Source: Iodidimonas sp. SYSU 1G8 (lineage in GTDB: Bacteria; Pseudomonadota; Alphaproteobacteria; SMXS01). From it: a stretch of 64,000 bases of DNA. Positions 15,974 through 25,900 of the stretch are shown here, one piece after another. The translations under genes and the position numbers were made by a program. Below the pieces are notes generated by a model that was given only the letters and a program-made list of their open reading frames with translations, ran no database searches and was not told where the DNA came from. Each line of letters starts with the position of its first letter. Positions within the stretch are counted from its first letter, which is position 1. Location of the stretch: the NCBI RefSeq assembly GCF_039655775.1, contig NZ_JBBYXJ010000001.1, positions 1,945,501 to 2,009,500 on the forward strand, written 5' to 3'.

Positions 15974-18014
15974 CGTAGAAGCTGCGGCCCTGTTCGGGGA
16001 AGCCATCGGTCAACGTATGTGATTCGTCGAACAGGTTCCGCGCGCCGACACCGATCGCCACGCCGTTCAGCAGTTCGTAATCGATGCGCAGATTGGCCTG
16101 CACATGGCTGCCGGTGCGATAATAGCGCGTGCCCGCCGTGTTCACCGTCCAGCGGCTGGACGCGATGTCCAGGTTGGGGACGATGCGCAGGCGCTCGAGC
16201 GGCGACCAGTCGACATAGAGAAACGCCTTGTGTGTCGGCACGCCGGTCGGCTCGAAGGCCGCGTTCGACGGATCGTTCAGGTCGCGGTGCGTGTAGGTGT
16301 AGTTGACGCCCGCGTTCAGCAGCGGACCCAGCTCAGCGGTCAGCGACAGCTCGCCGCCATAATACTTGCCCTTGCCCACATTGCGGCTCTGGCTCACCGC
16401 GTTGTCGGTGCAGACATTGGCCGGCGTGCAGGTGACGTAGATGAACGGAAACGACACGATGACGTCCGAGAGGTGGGAATAGAACAGCGCCCCTTCCGCC
16501 CGCACGGCGCCGAAATCATGGGACCCGCCGATTTCCACATTGGTCGCCCGCTCCGCGTCCAGGTCCGGGTTGGAGATCGCGCCGCCAAAGCGTGAACTGA
16601 AGCGCTCGAACACCGTGGGGAACCGCGACCGGGAGGACACGCTCGCGTGCATTGCCGTCGCCTCGTCCGGCGCCCATTCCAGCTTGGCCTGGCCGTTGAC
16701 CGCGTCCGCGTTGCGAAGCGGATAGCTGAAGATGGCCGATGGGCCGCCGCCCGGCGGCGTGCCGTATTCCTCGGCCCGCTTCAGGTCACGCCAGTCGACG
16801 CTGACGCCCGCCACGAAAGACAGCGCCGGCGACAGCGCCAGGCGGTTTTCGGCGGCGATGCTGTAGGTTTCCTCCAGGTTGGTCTGGCGCGGCTCGGTGA
16901 AGCCGGAGGGAAACCCCTGCTGATATTCAACATGCTCGTCGCGCCGGTAATGGAAGGCGATGCTGAGCGTATCGGCGGAAGACAGCGCCAGATCGAGCTG
17001 GGCGGAACCGCCCCAGGCCTCATCCTCATAGTGGCTGTTGAACGCCCGGCCGAGGGTCTGGCTGTTCTGGTTCCGGTTGTCGAACGCACGAAGCAGATTG
17101 TTGAAGCTGTTGCGGTAAACCCGCGTTTTCAGCGTCGCCCAGTCCGCCATGCGGGTGGTCGACAGGAAATAGATGCTTTCGAGATTCCAGTACGGCCAGC
17201 TCCAGAAGCGCTGGGTATTGAGGCCGTCGGTCACATGCAGCGGCGCGTTCTTGCTGCCCTCCTGGCGCGTGTAGCTGATCGAGTACTCGTCCGTGTCATT
17301 GGGCGTGAAGCCGAATTTCAGGTTCGCGCGCCAGTCCTCGGTCCGGGAAAAATCCCGCTCGCCGCCAGTTTCCGCCGAGCCGGAAGTCGGTACGTAGCCG
17401 CCCGGCAAATCCCAGTGATCGACGAAATTGCGCGTGTACGAGCCCTGCGCGTACCATTTTTCCTGCCGGGTCCCCAGCAGGACGAACACATTGTATCCGG
17501 CGTAGTCGACATCGGAATCCAGACCGAGCGTGCCCCGCACCTCGGCCTCGAATTCCTTGGTCGGCTTGCGCGTCACCAGATTGACGGCGCCGCCCATCGC
17601 GCCAGGACCGTCGAGCACCGAGGCATAGCCTTTCGCCACCTGGATTTCGGCGATGTCCGGCGTGAGGAAGCGGCCATAGTCGAGCCTGTTGTCGGCCGGC
17701 AGATAGACGCGGATGCCGTCAATGGACAGCGGCACCTGGAAGCGGTCGAACCCGCGCACGAAGATGAGCCGTTCATTGCGCGAGCCACCCGAGTTGGACG
17801 CCGAAACACCCGGAATCACGGCCACCGCATCATCCAGCGTGTTGCGGTTGAAGAGATAGATCCCCTCGGCGGGCAGCGTCGACTGGCCGATCGGCGCGTT
17901 CTCGTGCCGGGGCGCCGTGACGGTGATCTGGCCCAGGGTGAAGGCATTGTCCTCGGCGGCGGCGGTACCGGAGGCACCGGTCAGCACGGCCAGTATCGCG
18001 GCGGCGTATCGCAT
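15951..18014 (-). CDS. TonB-dependent outer-membrane receptor
   Basis: 687 residues with a signal peptide (MRYAAAILAVLTGASGTAAA), a TonB-box-like/plug start (LGQITVTAPRHE), plug domain (NTLDDAVAVIPGVSASNSGG, FVRGFDRFQVPLSIDGIRV, AEIQVAKGYASVLDGPGAMGG) and a long beta-barrel ending in the C-terminal strand SFYVSMRARY. These take up metal chelates, vitamins or carbohydrates with energy from TonB-ExbBD. The gene is divergent from a small secreted-protein gene across a 108-bp promoter with an inverted repeat, a pairing that suggests common control. The ligand is unknown; a metal is plausible given the His/Cys motif in the partner. Confidence 0.92.
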   Translation of the reverse strand: MRYAAAILAVLTGASGTAAAEDNAFTLGQITVTAPRHENAPIGQSTLPAEGIYLFNRNTLDDAVAVIPGVSASNSGGSRNERLIFVRGFDRFQVPLSIDGIRVYLPADNRLDYGRFLTPDIAEIQVAKGYASVLDGPGAMGGAVNLVTRKPTKEFEAEVRGTLGLDSDVDYAGYNVFVLLGTRQEKWYAQGSYTRNFVDHWDLPGGYVPTSGSAETGGERDFSRTEDWRANLKFGFTPNDTDEYSISYTRQEGSKNAPLHVTDGLNTQRFWSWPYWNLESIYFLSTTRMADWATLKTRVYRNSFNNLLRAFDNRNQNSQTLGRAFNSHYEDEAWGGSAQLDLALSSADTLSIAFHYRRDEHVEYQQGFPSGFTEPRQTNLEETYSIAAENRLALSPALSFVAGVSVDWRDLKRAEEYGTPPGGGPSAIFSYPLRNADAVNGQAKLEWAPDEATAMHASVSSRSRFPTVFERFSSRFGGAISNPDLDAERATNVEIGGSHDFGAVRAEGALFYSHLSDVIVSFPFIYVTCTPANVCTDNAVSQSRNVGKGKYYGGELSLTAELGPLLNAGVNYTYTHRDLNDPSNAAFEPTGVPTHKAFLYVDWSPLERLRIVPNLDIASSRWTVNTAGTRYYRTGSHVQANLRIDYELLNGVAIGVGARNLFDESHTLTDGFPEQGRSFYVSMRARY

Positions 18015-18060
18015 TCATTCCCCCATACGTCATTGCTCTTGATTGATCGCTATATACAGA

Positions 18061-18085
18061 TGAATATTTCGTTACGCTATATTCA
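18061..18085. promoter_or_regulatory. inverted repeat TGAATAT-N11-ATATTCA in TonB-receptor divergent promoter
   Basis: Arms at 18061-18067 and 18079-18085 are perfect inverted 7-mers. The direct repeat CGCTATAT flanks and overlaps them (starting at 18049 and 18076), and an 8-bp palindrome GATATATC follows at 18090-18097. The AT-rich region is the whole promoter for two divergent genes, so a dimeric metal- or ligand-responsive repressor is plausible. It does not obviously match a Fur or Zur consensus that I know. Confidence 0.45.
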
Positions 18086-18122
18086 ACAGGATATATCGAA
18101 TCGAATGAGGGAGGGAAATTCC

Positions 18123-18632
18123 ATGCGTCACGGACTGCTCTATACGGTTTTGGGGCTGGCGCTCGCTCTGGCGCAAACGGCGGCGGCCATGCCTGACTGC
18201 ACCGGTAAGTCCAGCGAAATCCCCGCGGAACTCTCGGCCTGGAACATGCGCACCGCGGTCGCGGCAGCCCCCGCGGCGTCAGCCGCCCCCGAGGTCACCC
18301 TCGGGGGCGCCGCCGATGTGGCGTTGGCGAAGGACAGCTCGATCGCCTACGCGGCCGCGCCGGGAAAGGCAGGCGCGGCGGACAGCCATGGCGGCCTGTT
18401 GGCTCTCGACGTCACCGACGCAGGCACCTATCAGGTCGCGCTCGGCGGCAAGGCGTGGGTCGATGTGATCCGCGACGGCAGGGCGATCCCCTCGACGACG
18501 CATGGCCATGGGCCGGACTGCTCCGGTATCGCCAAGATCGTGGACTTCCCGCTGGAGCCGGGTCGCTATCTGGTACAGATCGCCGGGAGCGCGTCGCCCG
18601 CGATCACGCTACTGGTCCTGCGCCGGCCGTGA
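18123..18632 (+). CDS. small secreted protein paired with TonB receptor
   Basis: 169 residues from ATG 18123 with GAGGGAGGGAAA upstream. A signal peptide (LLYTVLGLALALAQTAAA) precedes a mature start DCTGKSSEIPAELSAWNMR. The remainder looks like a beta-sandwich (GGLLALDVTDAGTYQVALGG, AWVDVIRDGRAIPSTTHGHG, PDCSGIAKIVDFPLEPGRYL, VQIAGSASPAITLLVLRR). HGHGPDCSG plus an N-terminal Cys could bind a metal or form a disulfide. I believe similar small proteins sit beside TonB receptors in other alphaproteobacteria and sometimes carry the database name homogentisate dioxygenase; size and sequence do not support that enzyme. A periplasmic or surface partner in uptake is the best guess. Its 3' end overlaps the convergent membrane-protein gene by 24 bp. 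Confidence 0.7.
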   Translation: MRHGLLYTVLGLALALAQTAAAMPDCTGKSSEIPAELSAWNMRTAVAAAPAASAAPEVTLGGAADVALAKDSSIAYAAAPGKAGAADSHGGLLALDVTDAGTYQVALGGKAWVDVIRDGRAIPSTTHGHGPDCSGIAKIVDFPLEPGRYLVQIAGSASPAITLLVLRRP

Positions 18633-19601
18633 GGCCACGGCCTGCTCCTCTTCGTCCGGTCTCGGCGCATAGGTGCCGATCGAGGTGAGGAGAAACGCGG
18701 TCAGATTGGCGGCCTGGAACATGGCGCCCGACACCAGGAACATGCCCGCCACCGCCGCCTCGGGCGCATCGATGTAGTGGCTCATGCCCAGCCCCAGCCC
18801 GACCAGCATCAAATCCTGGTTGGGCAGAAGGGGCAACCGCGTCAGCACCATCTGGGCGGTCAGGAACAGCAGCCAGGTCAGGAACGGCACATGCGGGAAC
18901 ACCACCGCCCACTGCGCCGTCTGCAGCAGCAGGATCAGCAGGACCCGTACCGCGTGGATGCCGGTGATCCTCGCCGCCATGCCGAACGGCACGCTCATGA
19001 TCCGGCGGTTGAGGCCGATGACCAGCAGCACCATCAACGCGCCCACCAGCACCGTCGCGCCAATGTAGCTACCCGTGTCTGGCGATGCCTTGAGAATGGT
19101 CTCGAGCTGGCCGGTGGCGAAAAACGCGGCGACCAGAATCAGCGTGAACGAGTTGGAGGCCAGGCCGGAGAGCAGGTTGTTGTCCTTGACCATGGACAGG
19201 ATCTGCCGGCTCCCCAACGCGAGGTGACGGCGCGCCCACAGGAACATGTAGGCTTCGCCCGAATAACTCATCACCGCGTAATTGTAGACACGCTTGCGCA
19301 CGAACATGGGCAGGCTGCGCCAGAAGCCGATGCGCCAGCGCATCGTCCGATAGGTGAACAGCTCGGCCACCGGGATGACGAAGTACATCGCCACGAACAG
19401 CACATAGAACCAGATGGTCTCCGGCAGCGACCGGCGCACCTCGCTCCAGCCGATTTCGGCGATCCGGCTGGCCAGATACACCAGCACGCCGCCGACCAGC
19501 AGCAACTGCATCGCCTTCAACGCGATTTTCACCGGCCGGCGAGAGAGCCAGTGGTTCCACGCCGTCAGCGAGAAGACTCTTGATTTCTGCCAAGGCGCCA
19601 A
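18609..19601 (-). CDS. integral membrane protein, lysylphosphatidylglycerol-synthase-TM-like
   Basis: 330 residues with about eight hydrophobic helices (LLLVGGVLVYLASRI, IWFYVLFVAMYFVIPVAELF, FTLILVAAFFATG, YIGATVLVGALMVLLVIGL, VRVLLILLLQTAQWAVVF and others). The arrangement and motifs such as NYAVMSYSGEAYMFLWARR and LTRLPLLPNQDLMLVG resemble the flippase-like membrane domain of the MprF/UPF0104 group. The start is uncertain: TTG 19601 gives the full first helix, while no upstream ATG is in frame close by. It lies 103 bp from a glycosyltransferase gene in the same direction, so a role in glycolipid or lipid-linked sugar handling is possible. Function unknown. Confidence 0.65.
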   Translation of the reverse strand: MAPWQKSRVFSLTAWNHWLSRRPVKIALKAMQLLLVGGVLVYLASRIAEIGWSEVRRSLPETIWFYVLFVAMYFVIPVAELFTYRTMRWRIGFWRSLPMFVRKRVYNYAVMSYSGEAYMFLWARRHLALGSRQILSMVKDNNLLSGLASNSFTLILVAAFFATGQLETILKASPDTGSYIGATVLVGALMVLLVIGLNRRIMSVPFGMAARITGIHAVRVLLILLLQTAQWAVVFPHVPFLTWLLFLTAQMVLTRLPLLPNQDLMLVGLGLGMSHYIDAPEAAVAGMFLVSGAMFQAANLTAFLLTSIGTYAPRPDEEEQAVASRPAQDQ

Positions 19602-19704
19602 TGCTTATCCCCGCGCCTCCATGCCCGCCTTGCGCGGACGCTGCCTCCTGCGCGTCATGGCGCCCACATAGAGCATTGGGGCAGCGTTGAAAAGAGCGCG
19701 CGTC

Positions 19705-20916
19705 TCACGTCAGCGCGGTACCGTTGGCGACGGCGGACGCCCCTGCCGGGACGGTGTCGGCCGCCAGGCCGCGCCGAAGCGCGATGACCTCGCGGTAATG
19801 ACCCAGCAGCTCTTCCATGACGGCGTCCCACGTGTAGCGCCGCGACCGGTCATGGGCGGCGGCGCCCATCGCGCGGCGCAACTCGCCATCGGTGACCAGC
19901 GCCGCGACCGCCTCGATATAATCACCCTGACAGTCGGGGGTGACGAGAAAGCCGCTTTCGCCCGAGGCCACCAGCGAGCGCGAACCGGTCGCGTCGGCAC
20001 AGACGGCCGGAAGCCCCGATGCCATGGATTCCAGCGTCACGATGCCGAATGTTTCCGTGACGCTGGGATTGAGAAAAATATCCGAGGACGCATAGGCCCG
20101 CGCCAGGGCATCGCCTTCCAGGTGGCCCGTGAACACGGCGTCGTCGGGCAGCGCCGCCGCGAATCGCTGATGTTCCGGGCCGTCGCCCACGACCATGACA
20201 CGGTGAGCGATCCCCTTTGCCCGCAGGCCGAGGATGGTCCGCACGAACGAATCGATCCCTTTCTCCAGGACCAGCCGTCCCACGAACGCCACCACCACCT
20301 CGTCGTCGGCGATACCCATGGAGCGCCGCCAGGCCGTATCGCGCCGGCCCGGATTGAATCGGGCCTCGTCGACGCCCCGGCTCCAGATCCGCACGTCGCG
20401 GGCCATCTGCTGCTGGCGCAGCACCTCGGCCGTGGACTCCGACGGCACATAGATCTGTTCGCATTCCGCGTAGAAGTGCTGGAGGTACCGGGTGACGTAT
20501 TTCTCGACCCAAGCAGCGTGATAATAGCGAAAATAGGTATCGTACCGGGTGTGGAACGAGGCCACGCACGGCATGTTCCAGCGCCGCGCCAGACGCCGCG
20601 CGGCATAGCCCAGCAGATCCGGCGCCGCGAGATGGAACAGGGTAGGACGGAACGCCTTCAGGCGTTCGCGCTGGGCGCGCGGCAGGCCCAGCGCCATTCG
20701 ATATTCCGACCGGCCCGGAAGCGGGACAGAGGGCACCGAAACGAGGGTTCCCGCCGGCTCGAAGGCGGGCGGATCGACGGTCGCCGAGAAGACCAGGCTG
20801 GGGATGCCCCGCCGCTCCAGATAGGAAACGAGATGATTGAGCGCGACGGCGGCGCCATCGGTCACATAATTGTAATTGCCCGAGAACAGGGCGACCCTGA
20901 GCGATTGGTCAGGCAT
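19705..20916 (-). CDS. GT4 glycosyltransferase (SqdX/MgtA-like)
   Basis: 403 residues. The N-terminal domain has LRVALFSGNYNYVTDGAAVA, HLAAPDLLGYAARRLARRW and CVASFHTRYDTYFRYY, a pattern of the group that includes sulfoquinovosyl-diacylglycerol synthase SqdX and GDP-mannose-dependent mannosyltransferases. The C-terminal domain has VAFVGRLVLEKGIDSFVR and SSDIFLNPSVTETFGIVTLESMASG with the E-x7-E signature. It probably adds a sugar to a diacylglycerol or phosphatidyl-lipid. The following gene on the same strand encodes a multi-helix membrane protein. No strong ribosome site precedes the ATG. Confidence 0.82.
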   Translation of the reverse strand: MPDQSLRVALFSGNYNYVTDGAAVALNHLVSYLERRGIPSLVFSATVDPPAFEPAGTLVSVPSVPLPGRSEYRMALGLPRAQRERLKAFRPTLFHLAAPDLLGYAARRLARRWNMPCVASFHTRYDTYFRYYHAAWVEKYVTRYLQHFYAECEQIYVPSESTAEVLRQQQMARDVRIWSRGVDEARFNPGRRDTAWRRSMGIADDEVVVAFVGRLVLEKGIDSFVRTILGLRAKGIAHRVMVVGDGPEHQRFAAALPDDAVFTGHLEGDALARAYASSDIFLNPSVTETFGIVTLESMASGLPAVCADATGSRSLVASGESGFLVTPDCQGDYIEAVAALVTDGELRRAMGAAAHDRSRRYTWDAVMEELLGHYREVIALRRGLAADTVPAGASAVANGTALT

Positions 20917-21197
20917 GGTGGAGCGTCGGTCTTTTAGTCGGCATGCGCCTTATCTTAATCCATCCACCCGTGCCGGTACTACCCGGGCCGGACCGCCTCC
21001 GGAGGAACACGCCGTCCCCGCCATCCTCGATAGCTTGTAGCCGGTGGGAGAATACGCAAGAGCAGGCGATCAAGTTTCGGAAAAAAGCGTATGCGCGACA
21101 CGGTTGTGGGCTTTTGCTATCCGGTGCGCGCCGGAGTAACATGTTCCGGGGGCAAGGGCGCCGTTCGGCAAGATCATATGGGAACGGACCACGACGT

Positions 21198-21911
21198 ATG
21201 GGCGATCGCACTGCTATCGCATTGATTGAAGACGACCCGGCTCTTGCGAAGGCAATGGCCCAGTATCTGTCGTTCTCTGGGTTCGAGGTGGCCATCGGCG
21301 CCTCGTGCGAGGAGGCGCGCCTGATCGCCCGCACCCAGCCGATCGCCCTGTTCATCCTGGACCGTATCCTGCCCGATGGCGACGGTCTGTCGCTGGCGGG
21401 CTTTCTGCGCACGATCTCGGATGCGGCCATCATCATCCTCTCGGGCAGGGGCGAAGTGAACGCCCGGATCGAAGGCCTGAACACCGGCGCCGACGACTAT
21501 CTGGTCAAGCCCGCGGCGCCCGAGGAACTGCTCGCGCGGGTCAACGCCGTCATTCGCCGGTCGCGCAGCGCCCGTCCGGTCGAGGCCAATAACGGATCCA
21601 TCTGGCGGGTGAACAATTTCACCCTCGATGCGGTCAACAACCAGTTGACCGGCGACGCCGGGGCCAGCGCCGCGCTGACCGAGATCGAGACGCTCATCCT
21701 GTCGCGCCTGATCCAGAGTCAGAACGACGTGGTGGACAAGAACAGCCTGAGCATGTTCGCGCTGGGCCGCGCATGGCAGCCGGAGGACCGCAGCATCGAC
21801 GTGCATCTGGCGCGGCTGCGGCGCAAGTTCCGCGACGTGGGACTGAACGACAACGTCATCCACACCGTCCGCGGCAAAGGCTACCGCTTCGTCACATCGT
21901 CCCTCACTTGA
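21198..21911 (+). CDS. OmpR-family response regulator (orphan)
   Basis: 237 residues from ATG 21198 (MGDRTAIALIEDDPAL); an open frame extends far upstream but is not receiver-like. The receiver domain has acidic residues E11/D12, phosphorylated Asp55 (LFILDRILPDGDG), Ser82 and Lys104 (YLVKPAAPEELLARV). A winged-helix DNA-binding domain follows at about 140-235 (RSIDVHLARLRRKF, VIHTVRGKGYRF). No histidine kinase gene is adjacent on the same strand; the nearest is the large hybrid kinase about 1 kb to the right on the other strand. The target genes are unknown. Confidence 0.92.
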   Translation: MGDRTAIALIEDDPALAKAMAQYLSFSGFEVAIGASCEEARLIARTQPIALFILDRILPDGDGLSLAGFLRTISDAAIIILSGRGEVNARIEGLNTGADDYLVKPAAPEELLARVNAVIRRSRSARPVEANNGSIWRVNNFTLDAVNNQLTGDAGASAALTEIETLILSRLIQSQNDVVDKNSLSMFALGRAWQPEDRSIDVHLARLRRKFRDVGLNDNVIHTVRGKGYRFVTSSLT

Positions 21912-21918
21912 CACGAAA

Positions 21919-21940
21919 ACGGCACCTTTTCAGGTGCCGT
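21919..21940 (-). terminator. rho-independent terminator between convergent genes
   Basis: A perfect 9-bp stem (ACGGCACCT, 21919-21927, with AGGTGCCGT, 21932-21940) and a 4-base loop. Read on the minus strand the stem is followed by TTTTCG, so it best serves the protease gene. On the plus strand the T tract is weak, but it may still act for the response-regulator gene. Confidence 0.8.
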
Positions 21941-21965
21941 AGTTGGTCTTCAGTGCCTTAGGGAG

Positions 21966-22712
21966 TTAGCGGGCGGCGACCTGGCCCGCGGCAGGTTGAT
22001 CCGCGGCGGCCAGCAGCCACCAGTTCTTTTCGCTCAGGGAGTAGACGGCCTGGTACTGCTCCAGCTGCTCGGGCGGCATGGTCCGGAGCTCGACGCAGTC
22101 CAGCACGACGGGCGCGCCGTCGACCATCACCAGCGAGACCATGTGCGCCTGGTCGTTGAAGGCGACCAGCGTCATGCGCATGTCCTCCGGCGCGACGCCC
22201 AGTTCCCGCAGCAGGAAATACTTGAACAGGGCGAAATCCTCGCAGTCGCCACCCTGCTGGTTGAACATTTCTTCCGGCGTCGCCCAGTAATCGGCCTGCC
22301 GGTAGATGTCCCAGTCGGACCAGTAGCCCATCTTGTTGACGATATCGTTCACCCGCTGCACCTGTTCCGCGCGCGACAGCGGCCGCAGCTCGACGAGCGT
22401 CTGGTTCCAGAAGGTCTTGAAGCAGTGTTCCGCGCTCTCGTCCTGGCACGGCGACGGGCTGACCAGGGCGCTTTCCTGCCGCCGGAGCACATCCGTCCAT
22501 TTGCTGGAATGTCCGACATCGAGCGGCATCACCGGGCGAGCGCCGAACGCCTCCGTCAGAGGGTCCGCCGCGACGCTGATGCGGTCGAGGGAATTGGTGT
22601 CCGTGCGGCCCGCGGCCGAGGCCGGCGCCACCGCGAGCGACCATGCCAGGATGGACGCCGCAATGACCGAGAACCACGGCACAATAAAGCCATGACGAGG
22701 CTGGATTGACAT
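21966..22712 (-). CDS. transglutaminase-like cysteine protease (BTLCP/LapG-like)
   Basis: 248 residues with an N-terminal hydrophobic export segment (FIVPWFSVIAASILAWSLAVAPASAA). The catalytic triad of bacterial transglutaminase-like cysteine proteinases is visible as Cys157 in GGDCEDFALFKYFLL, His190 in NDQAHMVSL and Asp205 in VVLDCVE. The best-known member, LapG, cleaves surface adhesins under control of the c-di-GMP sensor LapD. Neither LapD nor a giant adhesin gene is in the window, so the target is open. The upstream 243 bp is AT-rich and probably holds its own promoter; the terminator at 21919-21940 follows. Confidence 0.85.
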   Translation of the reverse strand: MSIQPRHGFIVPWFSVIAASILAWSLAVAPASAAGRTDTNSLDRISVAADPLTEAFGARPVMPLDVGHSSKWTDVLRRQESALVSPSPCQDESAEHCFKTFWNQTLVELRPLSRAEQVQRVNDIVNKMGYWSDWDIYRQADYWATPEEMFNQQGGDCEDFALFKYFLLRELGVAPEDMRMTLVAFNDQAHMVSLVMVDGAPVVLDCVELRTMPPEQLEQYQAVYSLSEKNWWLLAAADQPAAGQVAAR

Positions 22713-22955
22713 CCGCCTGACCCTTTCGGCGGCCCCGCTACCCGTTCGGTATTACCGAGTGTGGGCCGGTGGCTTTGCGTCCCGCCGTTTCCGACGGTTT
22801 GCCGTTTCGAGGAATAATAAAACTTCTACGAGCCTATTTAGGCAGGTGGATCAAAACGGGGCACGTAAAGTTTCGTAAATGGGACGGAATTAAGGTTAAG
22901 AATTGTAACATCTTGACGAATTAGAACAAATTCGCAGCAATTTCAGGGCGCCGCC
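22713..22955. promoter_or_regulatory. AT-rich promoter region of the cysteine-protease gene
   Basis: 243 bp between the hybrid kinase stop and the protease start, clearly more AT-rich than its surroundings. It contains a direct repeat CGTAAA at 22864-22869 and 22874-22879 (one helical turn apart) and TTAA-rich stretches near 22890. I see no terminator hairpin for the kinase gene. Confidence 0.35.
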
Positions 22956-25900
22956 CTATGAATCGAGGACCTCCCGCAGCTTGTCGGCCAGCTCGTTCCG
23001 GGGGAACGGCTTGGAGAGCAGCACCACGCCCTCGTCGAGACGCCCATGATGGATGATGGCGTTTTCCGTGTAGCCCGACATGAACAGGGTCTTGCAGCCC
23101 GGCAGCTTCTCGCCGATGGCCTCGGAGACCTGGCGCCCCGTCATCCCCTTGGGCAGCACGATGTCGGCGAGCAGCAGGTCAGGCCGGACGCCATCGCTGA
23201 CCAGCTGGATGGCCTCGGGACCATCGGACGCCACCACCACCCTGTATCCGAGGGATTCGAGCAGCACCGTCACCGTCTGCCGCACGGCCGGGTCGTCCTC
23301 GACCAGCAGGATCGTCTCGGTTCCCGTCTTGACCGTCCGCGTCTCGCGGACGGGCTCGTCCTCGGCGACGCCGGCCTTGTCGCGCGGGAAGTAGATCTTG
23401 ATCGTGGTGCCTTCGCCGGGCTCGCTGTAGATCTTGATGTGCCCGCCCGACTGCTTGACGAAGCCGTAGGTCATGCTGAGGCCGAGGCCGCTGCCCCGCC
23501 CCACATCCTTGGTCGTGAAGAACGGCTCGAAAGCGCGCGCGATGACCTGCGGCGTCATGCCCGTGCCGGTATCGGTCACCGCCAGCATGAGATAGTCACC
23601 GGCCTCGACCTCGCCATGTTCGGCGGCATAGTGATCATCGAGCTGGGCATTGAGGGTCTCGATGGTCAGGCGGCCGCCCAGCGGCATGGCGTCACGGGCA
23701 TTCACGGCGAGATTCATCAGCACGTTTTCGAGCTGGCTGCGGTCCACCTCCACCGGCCACACATCACGCTGCAGCATGGTCTCGATGGCGATCTGCTCGC
23801 CCAGCGTGCGCTGGAGGATGCGTACCGTGTCATCCACCAGCTTGTTGATGTCGATCACCTTCGGTCGCAGCGGTTGGCGGCGCGAAAAGGCGAGCAGCCG
23901 GCTGGTCAGTTCGGCGCCCCGCGCCACCGAGGACAGGGCGGCGTCGGCAAATTCATTGCCGTCGGGATCGTCCTCGACCATCTCCTTCAGCATCTCGATG
24001 TTGACCTGCATGGCCATCAGGAGATTGTTGAAATCGTGGGCGACGCCGCCGGTCAGCTGGCCGATGGTCTCGAGCTTCTGGACCTGCTGCAGCTGCGCCT
24101 CGGCGCGCTTGCGGTCGGTGATGTCCTGAATCGCCGCCACGTAGGCGCGCTGACCGCCGATCTGCATCGCGGTCACCGAAATCTCCACCGGAACGGTTTC
24201 GCTGCCATGCCGGAGCAGGGTGAACTCGCGCGGCACGCCGAGCCCCGCCTTGGGATCGCCGGCGTCTCCGACCGGCAGGAACATGGCGGCATAGACCGCC
24301 CGGTCCTCCGAAAGCAGAACTTCCGAGAGGCGGTTACCCGCCATGTCGCGCACCGGCGCGCCCACGATCCGCTCGGCCTCCGGATTGAGCGACACGATCG
24401 CGCCGGCGGAATCCATGGTGACGATGCCGATGGACGCCGCCTCCATCACGGCCCGGTTACGCGCCTCGCTGTCGCGCAGGGACTGTTCGGCACGGCGCAA
24501 CTCCGTCAGATCCCGACCGGAACTGAGGATGCTGATCTCTCCCGTCTGCGAGTCGCGGACCGATGACGTGATCCAGTCGATCAAGCGGCGCTCGCCCTTG
24601 CGCGTCACCACATAACCTTCACGTCGCTGATACCGGTCATCGCCAGTGTCCACCAGTCGATCGAGGCCGAGCTTGAGGTCCGAACGGACGTCGGGCGGTA
24701 CCGCGAGCTGAAACCAGTTCCGGCCCATCAGCTCGTCTTCCGCGTAGCCGAGCAGCTCCCGGCATTGGCGGTTCACCAGTCGAATGGTCCCGTCCGGATC
24801 CAGCGCGATGATGATGACCCCGGCGATGTCCAGATAGCGTTCCGCCCGTTGCCGGGCCTCATGGGCTTCCTGCTCGGCCTGCTTGATGTGCGTGACGTCC
24901 TGGATGATGCCGTTCATGCCGATGACACGGCCGGTCGCGTCACGCTCGACATAGTTCACGGTCTGGACGTGCAGCATTCCACGCGTTTGCGACATGAAGC
25001 GGTAGGTGGTTTCCGCCCGCTCATCAACTCCCCGGATCAACCGCTCCGCCCCCACATTGAGCGCGGCGCGATCGTCGGGATGAATCAGCGCCTGTCCCGC
25101 TTTTGCATCGAAGCAGGCGAATTCGTCGCCCACGCCCAGGATGGCGCGGGTAGCGGCCGGCATGGTGTACAACCGTGAAGCGGCGTCGTAGTGGGTTTCT
25201 CCCAGGCGCGCCATGCTCTGCGCCTGACGCAGCTGCCGTTCGCTGCGCGCCACTTCGCGCAGCGCCTCGTTACGCTCGGTCACGTCCATGTAGGACGCGA
25301 TGATCAGCGGTTCCTCGTCGGGCGCGCCCCGATGCGCCGCGGCGGCGACGAGCACGTCGCGGTGGCTGCCGTCCAGACGCACGATGGGAAGCTCGCCCTC
25401 CCAGTGTCCTGGCGGTCCGAGCAGGCTGCCGAAGGCCGCCTGCGCCAGCTCGGGGTCCCGCACCGGATCGAGCGCGTGCAGCCGCCGGATCTCCTCCGGC
25501 CCCGTCGCGCCCATGAGGTCCATGAAGGCCCGATTGCCATAGCTGAAGTAGCCATCCGCGCCGACCATGGCGATCGCCCCGGCCGAATTCTGCAGGGCGC
25601 TGTCGCGAATGGCGATTTCCCGGTCCGCCGCGCGCCGCGCGGTATTGTCCTGGACCGCGCCGTTCATGCGGATCACGCCGCCCTTTTCGTTGAGAAAGGC
25701 GCGGGCGAGGCCGGTGATCCAGATAGTGCCGCCTTCCGGGCGCACCAGGCGCATTTCGGTTTCGATGATCTCGTCCTGGCCGGACCGCAACCGTTCGACG
25801 TCGGCGGCGACCCGGGCGGCATCGTCCGGATGCACCCGCGACATGAGATCGCCCAAAGGCAGCGGCCCGTGATCGGCCGGAAAGCCGTAGAGCCGGAGCA

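Noticed and set aside
18123-18632. homogentisate 1,2-dioxygenase
   Set aside because: Similar small proteins may carry that name, but 169 residues with a signal peptide cannot hold the cupin fold and metal site of that roughly 430-residue cytosolic enzyme.
21003-21150. palindromes CCTCCGGAGG and AACATGTT upstream of the response regulator
   Set aside because: Both are short, isolated and differently spaced; I see no paired arrangement that would mark an operator.
21966-22712. a true LapG-LapD-LapA biofilm switch
   Set aside because: The cysteine protease has the LapG-type triad, but no LapD-like GGDEF/EAL receptor and no giant adhesin or type I secretion gene is present in the window.
22885-22900. 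CtrA-binding site (TTAA-N7-TTAA)
   Set aside because: The two TTAA cores are separated by only two bases, so the spacing does not fit the CtrA consensus.
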